From Bolinopsis microptera (lineage: Eukaryota; Ctenophora; Tentaculata; Lobata; Bolinopsidae), in NCBI RefSeq assembly GCF_026151205.1, contig NC_087079.1, forward strand, positions 6,916,169 through 6,980,168: DNA of 64,000 nucleotides. The letters run 5' to 3'. Positions 34,901-46,900 of this stretch are shown here, piece by piece (positions within the stretch are counted from its first letter, which is position 1; each line of letters begins with the position of its first letter). The notes under the pieces are model-generated. The model was not told where the DNA came from. It saw nothing but the letters and a program-made list of their open reading frames with translations, and made no database searches. Both the position numbers and the translations under genes were made by a program.

Positions 34901-37900
34901 CTCGTTTTACCCTTTCTAATGGTTTTCGAAGGATAACAGCCTCTGGCCCTTTTGGGTCAAATCTATTTGATGGCTCAATTCGTCCTGAAAAAAAGTAAAT
35001 AACTTTTAAAACTTTGCCTAGAATGGTTAAAATTCACTTCTCTGAAAAATACCACCATGCAATTGTTCAAATAAGGCACAATCCTATCGACTGTAAAACT
35101 CACGAGTTGACAGGATTGGTATTGGGGACGTTGGAGAGGTAGGAGAGGTTGGAGAGGTAGGAGAGGTGGGAGAGGTAGGAGAGGTGGGAGAGGTAGGAGA
35201 GGTGGGAGAGGTAGGAGAGGTAGGAGATGTGGGACACGATACCAACATGGGGCTAATATCAGCTAACATGGGCGCCGATACCGGTGAAGTTGGAGAACCA
35301 GTATCGTCCCTGATAACCAGACCACCTATATCCGGCTCACCCCCGTTTGTTTCTACCCCGTTAGTAGATTCATACGAGGTGACCTCCCCTCGTGTGGCTG
35401 TCTCCGCAAGGATCTTGTCTATCAGGTTTAGTGTTGGAGTAAGACAGTCGTTAGGACGAGGAGAGAATGGGGACATGATGGGGGTGTTGTTTTCTGAGCC
35501 AGAACAGTCGCTGAAGCTTCGAACTGAGCTGAAGTGGTACAAAGTTAGTGAACTGAGCTGAAGGGGGTACAAAGTTAGCGGTTATCTTTTATAACTTCGA
35601 TTTAGTTTGCGGAGTTATGTATCTGGGTTTTTGTAGCACCATTAAATATGTGTTTCACTGGTTCAAGCCATGATGAAGTGCTCAACCAATAGCATTCAAC
35701 TATAACACTGATTATACATTATAGTTATACATTGTACACTATACCTAAACTAGGCTGACTTACTTCAAATCAGTGCTATCAGTGCTTTCGTGCCGTTTCT
35801 TTGCTCTACCACGTCCCATCATGACAGAATTTCTGTTGTCATTGCAGGGACTCGAACTTAAGATCCTGCAACAAGGTTATTATTGTTAGAGGTGATTGAA
35901 AAAAAGTAATTATACTTTTAAGAGAGAGATTTACTGAGTTTGTTATTAAAATTTAAGTTATTTTCATCCTAGTAGCAGCTGATTTGCGATGAAATTGATC
36001 ACAATTTCATCAAAATGTGTCTCTTACCTTTTGAATTTGATAGCGATGGATGAATTAGGACTGATCTTGTTTTTGATAGCACACATTGTGAGATCCAGTG
36101 TGGTTTCATTGTGTTCTAAAGTGGAGGCTGCTGGAACCTGTAGAGAGGAGGTGTTACATTTAGATATCCTTAATGTAATACTTGAATACACTATCACGTC
36201 ATCTCAGAAGAACGGCTACATTCATGTCAATAAGTACCTAAGGTTTAGCTTATTTGTTATTGGTTATCAAACACATATTGCAATGTAACAGACTGACCCT
36301 GATTCCGTAGTATCTACAGAAGATGGCGTGGAGTTGCTGTAAAGGCATGCTGAAGTCAACCATAAACGTGTGAGATGTTTCCTCTTCACCGTGTAAAGAA
36401 ACCTGAAAGAGAAAGTTTCCTTAGTTCATATTCAGGCGCTACCAGTAAATAGTAACCAGTAACCTAGTAACCCAGTAACCTAGTAACCAGTAAATTTAGT
36501 TTATGGTGAAGTTCTAATCTTTACTTTCTGTTGATTTTTTTACTTTCTGCTGAAGATTTTATCTGCAATTCATGTAAGCAGTTACGTGATTATTGTTTAT
36601 ATTGATAACAACATTTTCTTCCTTCATTTTCTATCCCTAGTTTAGAACTTTTATTGAACAATTGATGACAAAGATCCACAAATTGCTACAATGCTGTCAG
36701 TCGCTAAAATTCATTTTGTTACTTTTTGCGACAAACCGATTGCTGTTGTTAAATAACATTCAACAGATGTTAAAAGTTAAAAGCCTTTTAATTCCATTGA
36801 TTTGCTTGTTGACCTTGTTAAAACAACCACAGTATTAATACAGTGTTTCAAAGTAGGATTTATTAAAGATACAAACTCGTACATCCAAACAACTTTACCG
36901 CATACAAGATCAAACAAATATTATCTAGACTTGAAGGCTCGTAGAGGATAATGATCAAACGATAGGAGATTCATCATTAATCAATTAAAATGTAACAGTT
37001 AATGAGTTAACAACAGTTAGCTATGAACAGCTAACATTCTCAATTTACAGTTAACAATGTAAAGTAACAAACAAGCAACAAACAGGGTACATTGGAGAGG
37101 TCTCATACATCGAAATAAGGAGTTACTGTGTGGTGCAGGCCCCTCTAACGACTAGGAGGAGACCTTATCAAGTACAAGTAAGCAAGTGTAAACTATGAAC
37201 AGTTAAGTAAGTGTAAAGCGCACCACGTGTAACAATGTAAACACGTGTAAAATGTAAAGTGTACTCACATGTATCGGCTGATGTATCATGTGAACGACCA
37301 GTGAGTCCTGTTTACTAGTCCCCTTATCCTCCAGAGCAGCACACAACTTCATGTTGTCCTGGATACGCTCGTTATCGTGCAGGTAGATACCGTACCATGA
37401 GGTAGGGTAGTCCAGACAACTGAAACACAAGGAAATATTTTAGATAGGTAGTAATAATGAAAATGTATGAGGTACAATGTGGTCCCTTTTCTAAAAACAA
37501 AATAATGTAACGGATAGAAAACATATTTTTTCCGGGAATTTCTCATGGATTGCTAATATCTGATAATTAATAATGGACAACTGGACATCAACTAAAAATG
37601 CAACAAATCCACACATTGTTCACTCACTTGGTACTGGTAATAATGCGGAGTACTTCCCCAGCTGTTATCTTATCTGAGATGTACATGTTTACAAAGTGTC
37701 TGGTGTACTGTTGGGATGTACTGTACACTTGTAGGTCGAATATAAACATCCGGAACCGGGCTCGCAGCTCTACTTTGTCCTGAAGAAAAGGGGGGGATAA
37801 GTGAGATAAGAGTGAGATAAGAGTTACAGAAAGATATGATAGTTGGATTAAAACAGGAATAATAGGTTCAAAAATTTCAATTATGTATTCATAATATGTT

Positions 37901-40900
37901 TTGACTCGGACAGAATAGTTGTTGAAGTTGTTAAATAATGCAGTAGATGATGGCCATCATCTGAGCCTCTTATCGAGCAATAGATGTCGATTCTGGAAGT
38001 GAAGCATGTTTTTGTCACGTGACAGCAATAAACCAATAACCAGTCAGCTTCCACTATTGACCAATCGAACCCAAGAATCACTATCACGCGATAGAAGATA
38101 TATGCTTCACCTCCACACCATAATCCATATTTCCGAATCCATATACGAGGAGAGATTCTAAACAGCTGTAACAAAATGTGTAACTGTGTAAAATATGTAA
38201 AATGTGTAAAATGTGTAAAATGTGTAAAATGTGTAAAATGTGTAAAATGTGTAAAATGTGTAGAATGTGTAATATGTGTAACTGTACTACACATACCACA
38301 GAGTTGAGAGAGTAAGAGTGCAGCATCTTGTAGTCGTCCATCCAGCCTCCTTGTCTCTCCTCGTTAGAGGGGAGGTACACTCCGTAGTAGTTCCATTTGG
38401 AGTCATCGCGTGACTCTACCTCCAGCAATATCTTACTGTAATACAAGGGATTAATTTAATTGAATAATTAAATATTTGATTGATTAATTGAATATTGATT
38501 TACAAATTAATTAAATATTTATCAAATATTTTAAAAAGTTATTTATCAAATATTTAAATAAGTTTTAAAAATATAATTAATTAAATATTAATTTACAAAT
38601 CAATTATTACTTATTGACAAATTTATTCATCACTGTTTGAATATCGATCGAGTTAATGTATTGAGGTTGATATTTTACAGGTGACTGGACTCATATCATA
38701 CTAACGACATGTCACTTTTCCAACTTCCGGTATGTGAAACACCAAAATAGCCACATTTCCAAACCACTTCCCGGTTCAAATTCCCACCAGAGAACTACCT
38801 TATCTTTTATCTAGTTCCCTAATTTGAAACAGTACAAACCTGATAAGGTCTGCAACACTAGCGTCACTGTTGATAACGACTAGCACAGTTCTGTTCTCAT
38901 CTGGAATCATAACATGCAGGTAGAGGGACTGTCCGCCTACTCCTTGCGTACGCGTCTGCAAAAAGAGGGCCGTGTGGGTTAGTTATTGATTAGATGTGAG
39001 AGTAGTTATTTAATGTGGACAAAAGAAAATATTTGTTGGGCATTTGGACAGATGATCTATGTTAAATTTCAAACACAAGGAAATATCATATTTGTATCCA
39101 TTGTACCCCATTTTACAGATTCTTCATTGATCAAAAATAACGCACCTTGCCACGGAAGTAACTCGACTGAGTTGATTCTGTCCAGTAAGGATGCAATACC
39201 AAACCTTGGCCCTAAGGAAACTGAGCCCTATTTGATAGGGTCTGGTGCCGACAGCCTCGGGACATCTTGAACTATTTTCACAATCTAACTACATATATCA
39301 TGACTTCTCCCAAAAGAAGGACCTACGACCTGAACTTCATCTGTTAATAAGTTGCGCTCAATAACTAATATTATGGACTTTAGAATAATGAAGACAGTAA
39401 CACTTCCTACCTTTAGCTCCAAGACGTCATAATTCGTTATATTGTAAAATGACACCAACTCATCCGTTCTCAAGCTGTGAAGTAAGCGTAAAGGTTACAA
39501 TTTAACACTCATATATTATGTGATAATGCAGTATATTTGCTGCGTGTTCATCAAGTTATGAAAATCAAATTATATTGGTGTTAAAAATAGTAACCCAGTT
39601 CTTTATCACTAAAGCTAATGACTAGTTTAAAACTGCAAAAATTATCAACTGAAACACAGAAAACGTTTCATAAAATTGTGAAGAAAAATATGTACTTACA
39701 AAACTTTGTATTTAGGATGATATAGACCAAACTTTTGCATATTTCTTTTTATGTGCGTCTCTTTGAGTTTGGGCGAGTTGATAATCTGTAATAAACTATT
39801 TTGTAAACGGATAATTATCAAAAAACCCTGCCAGCTGGTGACTTTACGGTACATCAGTGCGAAATCAACAGTCATAGTAGGAATAATAAATACTTTAAAT
39901 AAGAAAAGTAATTTCTTACGGTAGACAATAGATCTGCTGTGGTGCTATCAGTCTTGTAATTTGCAGTTATAACCATAGGAGGCAATGCTATGGCTACCTT
40001 AACCTCCATCTCACTCGTTTCTTTCGAGATCACTCGGAAATGCAACGTCGGAGCCTGCGATTATGTTTTTAATATCACATGAATAAATAAGTCATTATAT
40101 ATTTAGAATCATGCGATTCTCCGTAAACGGTGACAGTATCATTAGGGTAGGGTCAGTGGTGATTGATGACAAGTGACTTAATTTGTGGTTAAAACGTACC
40201 TCCTCCATTGCTGTGCAGAGTTGGAGCTCTTTGTTTAGATTTAGATCTTCTTCACTTCGCTGAGATAATCGAATGATTAGGGCGCTAAGTGGTAAATGGC
40301 CACCCTTAACGAGTTAATTAGGGACTGATTGCAAACAGCTGGGTCATTTACCGCTACTGGCTTTGTTTTGCATCCTTTGGAGATAAAGCACATGGCGCGC
40401 GCCCTACTGCGCGCGTATTTTGCGCTACAAATATTAGTTTTATATCATCCGCGCGTGCCGCATAAAAACACAGAAGACGTTTCCTTGTCCCAAGTCCTTC
40501 CGAGCGGTCAAATCACCATAATTTTGTATGGTTTGTGGCTTCCGGTAACTTGGTTAAACCGACGTCTGCAGCCTCCGAACTTCTACACTAACACTTCTTA
40601 TAGTCACTCCAACACCGGATGTACAATATCTCACGATTCCATCTAGGGAGTTTTCAAAGTGTGGCAGTTTGGGCTCAGGATATAGCATGGTATAATATCC
40701 GAACATAGCAAATTTATTTCACTTTGTTCATAATAATGGTTAGAACTTAGAGTTATACGTTTTGCAGTAGCATAATACTGACCGATTGATGAATATTTGG
40801 TACCGAAGATTGGGTGCAAATTATGGACCTTATTTTGACTTCAAAGTTATAAAACACGAGTCAAGTGCAATAACAGACAAAAGGAAGCAAGGCTATTTTC

Positions 40901-43900
40901 AGCATATCCTGTCATGAGAGACTGAACCCTAAACGACTGTGGTTATAAGACAATATCAAGATGATAAGAAAGCTAAAGATAAACTGACAGTGAAATTTAG
41001 TGATGAATCAATCGAGTCCTTATTTATCTTGAAAGCTTGAATTATATCTCTGTTTAATCTGGTTCCTCACGTGGTTGCAATGAAACAGAAAGTGCACTAT
41101 ATATATATATATTGCACTTTGTACCAATTCGGTTACACATCAATAGCAGCCACTGCACCGAAATCTTTGCACTATTGCTATGTGCGGGTGAGACCTTTTT
41201 GCTGCTAATGAACCACAAGATAACTAATGAATTTAGCCAGCATCCAGGCAGAGTGTCTGATATCGGCTCACTAAAATTAAATACTCATTAATCGGCATTG
41301 TGAAACCTCGCCTTTATAAATTATCGCGTCAGCAGCACACACGTGGCAATCATCCACGTGTTCAGCCAATCAGGGTGAGTTGCTGGGGTCACGAGTGATG
41401 AACTGACCAATCGTGTTGCAGGCTGGATTCTACCAAGGAGTTTGAGAGGGTAATACAATCAAAAAACCGATTATACATTACCAGAGATGGAACTATAGGA
41501 GCTAGGAAAGTGAGATGTAATAATAGTGGACTTTGCTTCTGACATACATACATTTAAATTTTAAAAGTATTCACAACTTGACACTGTCGACATTTAAAAA
41601 TTATCAAGCATTCTCCAAAGATAGATTTTGTCCTCTTAGTTAACTTAATCTAAAATAATGGTCACTAAACATTACACCCCCTCAAAAATAACTCACACAC
41701 ATTCAGTTAGTAACACACAATAAGTCACTCTCACTATTTACTAACCACACTCTGTTTTAAACCAGCTCCCCCCTCTCTCGTACTATTCCTGACCCTCACG
41801 TCACCTATTGCACGCTCAATCTATTCCGCATAACTCTACTCCGCATAACTCCATACTAAAACTCTTGTAGTAGCAGTAGTACTATACTATTTGTACTGCT
41901 GCATTAAAGCATTATATGCAAGTGCGGCCATGACATGATTTGTCGACCACTATACAGTATTTAATGGTTCAGCTGTGTGTCGGGCTTCTTGGATCCTACC
42001 CAGCAACAGTACAGCACTATTTACGTGCAGTCAGACTTAAACAGTCATACTATGAGCACAATGACATGCTCTCTGGTGACCAATACCCCCGCCCCCCCCC
42101 CCACGTCTTATGGTGCATGTTATCGTGAGCTCACTACACAGCGCCTTTTCCGTTACCAGACGTTAATAAGTCACAGCGAGACTTAATACTACTGTAAACT
42201 GAAGTAGATGTCTGATACTGAGCAGTATCAACCATGAAATGGTCTAGTGGCCACATCAGTAAACACTGCAGCCATATTGTGCTAACTGGGACACTACAGT
42301 GCACACTACACACTGCACCACTTGTGCTGCACACTGCACACTGCACACTGCACACTGCACACTGCACACTGCACACTGCACACTGCACACTGCACACTGC
42401 ACACTGCACACTGCACACTGCACACTGCACACTGCACCACTTGTACCACGGTACAGTCAGACGACCATGACTTGTAATACACTACCGTAATCGTCAATAT
42501 GTCTAGCAGTAACTACTTTCGCTTTGCAGTGGCATGCTCTGGTGACCGCCGCCCCACCCATGCTTATAATATAACTATAGTGGTATCTATTATAATATGA
42601 CATGCTAACTAAAGCACCATATCTCCTGCTACCAGACGTAAACACACAGCTACACAGTTAGAGCAGTAATAATACCCACCTTGATACCACCTGTATAGTG
42701 TATACTGACAGTATTATACGTCTGACGGTAACTAGTTTCTGTATCTCTGTAGCAGACCTACAAGTACAGCTGACAGTAGGAACAAGTAAACTCTCTCTCT
42801 CATGCTGTTTACTAGACAGTATGTCTCTCAGTTAACAGTAACTCTCTCTCAGTTCACTACTTTATTAGACATTACTCTACTAGTAAACAGTATTCTACCG
42901 TGTTGTTCACTAGACATGTTCTGTAGATGGAACTATAGGAGCTAGGAAAGTGAGATGTAATAATAGTGGACTTTGCCTCTGACACTAGACATGTTCTGTA
43001 GTAGACATGTTGTCGACACGTATTATTGTAAAGACAGTAGGTGCGGTGTTACTACAGTACTACCTACTACTGTTAGTGTTAGCAGACATACACTTCTGTC
43101 TTGTTAAACTGAGTGATGAGTACGATATCACGTGATATCGCGTGACACTGTATGATTTTATGTAAAAATTAAAACTATTTTACACTTTAGCTCATTCTTT
43201 GGAGTGGCGATAGTTGCCTGTAGAGTGAGGAGTAGTACTTAGTAGTAACAGTAGTAGAAACAGTAGTAGTAACAGTAGTAGTAACAGTAGTAGTAACAGT
43301 AGTAGTAACAGTAGTAGTAACAGTAGTAGTAACAGTAGTAGTAACAGTAGTAGTAACAGTAGTAGTAACAGTAGTAGTAACAGTAGTAGTAACAGTAGTA
43401 ACAGTAGTAGTAACAGTAGTAGTAACAGTAGTAGTAACAGTAGTAGTAACAGTAGTAGTTACTGAGGAGATTATTGTATACAGTAGAGTTTCTGTTATAT
43501 GAGAGGAGGAGTAGTACGTCTTATTACGTCACAATATACAAAATACATGGTCATGACGTATGAATTCTTCTCTAGTGAAAACTTTTGATTTTCCACAGAA
43601 AACGGCTGATTTCTTCTTTGAGAGAAGGAGTAGTAAGAGTGAAGGTGATATTACAGTACAAGTTCTTATGTTACATAATATTACATACAACGTGATCATG
43701 ATGTTTTCGTGTATCTAAATTACATGACGTGGCGCGTGGGGAATATTATTCTGAGGAGAGCTTTTGTCACAAGAACAATTTGATTAGATTGGTAAAATGG
43801 TGAGAAATGTTGCTGATATTTGATTGCCAGGCCACGAGTTTACTGAAAAGTAAAGGAAAGGTCTAGTTTGAGAAAAGCAGTTTATTTTGGGAACCCATAG

Positions 43901-46900
43901 GAGCATTGCATTGTAAAATGTGTATATGAAATACAAATGTATAGTTGCACATAATATATGAGCATCAACAAAATATATTATTATAAGATAGGGAGTTGGA
44001 TAACGAGTAGATTATTATTATAGCTCCTTTATAAATATTATAGTTAATAGTACAATTTACCTTTCACACACTGTATCACAAGACCATATTGTACAAATAG
44101 CGAGAATTTGCTAGATGTCCAACGTCAATTAACGCACATCAGGGGAGCGTGATAACTGTCCAACCAATCGTGGCCAAGAAATAGATCGACATACCTCAGT
44201 AATAATAAAAATATTCGAATAATATTCATAAGAATTCAAAATATTTGAAGTGCATGAATAATGAATATGGATGTAAGCACTTAGTACCTCAAAAAAATGT
44301 GCATCAATTTAGTATCCTAATACAATTGCACTGCTGAATTTAGAATGCAACCTCTCAAAATATCCAAAATACATTCTTCAAATCAGATATTTCAGTAGTT
44401 TTACTACCAATACGGCAGAATGTAGCCGCATTAACAGTTAACACCATGTAATGATGCAGCTAGTCTGAGTGGATATTATTTTGAGTAGCATAATGACGGA
44501 ATATACCACTTTACCATTCATAATTCCTATTCTAAAATTTACATTTGATCCAAAAATAGAGTTCACGATTTTAAAGAAATTTCAGAGCCAGAATGCTACT
44601 AGTTATAATGCCGGGATGACATATTTTGCACTTAAAACTGTTCAAATAATACTATATCTTACTACATCCACATAATCCAACCTAATACACACCTAGAAAG
44701 TGGATGCCCGTCTGAGAGACTTTACTTTGAATATTATTCCAAAATCCGCATAATTACAATTTTGACAATCAATAAAGGGGACGTGTAAAATCCGGATTAT
44801 GGGTACAATTTACGAACAGTAATTTTCGAAAGTTGTAATCCATATAGAGGGTCTTTGGAATGACCGCTTAGAGCCGTTTATCAATCAAATGTTGCTTTGG
44901 TAGAGGAAGTAGGTTATATTTGATCCTAAAATAGAGTTCTGTGCAGCATACGAAAGGACTTAAAGTTAATTACTCTGCTGGGTCAGTCTGCAACCTGCAG
45001 TATTGAAACTGTAGCTATTACTTATTAGATAAGAGATGCAGTATTGAGACTGTAGCTATTACTTATTAGATAAGAGTATCCCATGTTCCTCGACTGAGCT
45101 TATTCTGGCTGTGGTTTAATGGTGGATCGTGCATGGCAATCAATGAACACGGGAGTGCAATAATTCGTCAGAATTCAGAAACACCCTCGTCCTGACTTAT
45201 CATATTAACATTCGACTATAAAATTAACACAGTAATATCAGTTTACAAAACTTGCTATGTAATGACCTAAATTATATTATCTGCAGAAAGCTAAAGTTCG
45301 CGCAGTTTTACTGATTTTTGCTGCAGAACTGGCACGCCATTTTCAACGGGTGGCTGACAAAAAGTCACCACCTGCTTACATCACAACCAGTCCACGTTTC
45401 AACAGCGTCCTCAATGTCACAATCCAGACCCTCTAAGATACCAGCTGACTGGGAAGTGGGAGCAGTTGAGAAAAAATATAATTATATTTTTGCACCGCAG
45501 AATAATTCGCTACAACTTAAGCTTTAAACTTCGCTACCACTCCCAATCTGTAGCTTTAAACGATTTGACTGACAAATTATGTCAGTCTATGTTGTTAAAG
45601 GACTGAGGAAGTCTCTATTTTGGTTATCTAATTAAGATATCATGCTAATATATGTGCAGTCCGAGCAAGTTAGCGTATTAGTCGTAAAATAGCCGCAAGT
45701 ATTTACCATCATATATGGGTGTAAGGAGTAGGGACTAAGTAGTAAGTTACGAAGTTTTAAGTTAAGGTAATTAAAAGTATTTTGCGGTTTAAAGAGCAAG
45801 ACAGGCGCGACTCATGAAGGGAAGTACGAAACCCCGCGAAATTGTAAATTTTCAGGACGGAGCAAAATTTAGTCCGGCGCATACCAAAACGTAGAGAAAT
45901 TAAAGATGAGGAAAAGAGGTTAAAGGTTAGATCTAATCTTAATTTAATCTTACCCAGAAATCAAGACAGTCCTGCAGAACCAGCCCCGGACACAGCTTGT
46001 ACCTCATCAGAGGCATGTTCGTAAACTGCAAGATTTAGAAATCTTTAGAAATATTTAGAAATCTTTAGAAATACTTACAAATCTTTAGAAATATTTAGAA
46101 ATCTTTAGAAATATTTCAGTATAACATAATGAATGAATTAGAATAACTGAACTAAAATAGAAGATGTTTATGAAATTCCGAGAAATATGTTGATCGAACT
46201 TTAAGACCGTATCTGGTATTAAGCGAAGCTGTTGGATTTCTAACTTTCTAAATACCTCATCATTTCTAAGTAACTCCGCGGAATATTTCTACCATTAAAC
46301 AAAGAGTACAAGTTGCGAGATAGTGGACCTCTCGATCCATCACATTCAGTCTATATCAAGTTCATTCAAAGCTGTTTTTAGATACTGCAAATGATTTGTT
46401 GGCTTTGAAAGCCGAAAGGTTTTTCGCAAGTCTAATGCACCGTGGTCTATCAGCTGATTCGTGTAAAAATAGTTATTTGTATGAGAAAGTGACCTATTTT
46501 CAGGATTACATCAGTCCTTCTGAAGAATATGAAGAATATGAAGAATATGAAGAATATGATACCATATAAGGACAAGTTCATAATTTATACTGAACACCAC
46601 AATTACCGTTACTTCTTAATTCCACAGAGTATTTATATTTTATCATCATAAATAATATAATGATTTAAAAGTAACTATGCACTTACATTAAATAATCATT
46701 TAATAAAGTTTAATTGAAACTCGCAATTAGCAAGTACTCGCTACTTGTTCCTTTCGTGGCAAAGTTTCTAAGTCTTAAAGATTCCACAACATTTCTTAAG
46801 CTTGGATCTCCAGAATCAAGGACCTAGTATATTAATATTGCATGCGGAGGTGAGTATATCAAGATACACTCAGCTCCGCATGCAATGTAAGCGTTGTGTG

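Larger units (their letters stand above)
40260..45953 (-). other. Intron of the RasGEF gene (5.7 kb)
   Basis: It holds the AT palindrome-like sequence at about 41090-41120 (arms AAGTGCA/TGCACTT around a TA run), the 60-bp dispersed duplicates, the (CACACTG)n and (CAGTAGTAGTAA)n tracts, and a 42-bp direct duplication near 44990-45075. No exon was recognised. Confidence 0.6.

Noticed and set aside
35840-35880. tRNA T-arm-like GTTCGAGTCCCTGC on the minus strand
   Set aside because: No acceptor, D or anticodon arm can be folded around it. The flanking GCAGG/CCTGC pairing does not give a 7-nt T loop.
41090-41120. AT-rich palindrome as a replication origin
   Set aside because: A TA run between short inverted arms is common in AT-rich introns; nothing else supports an origin.
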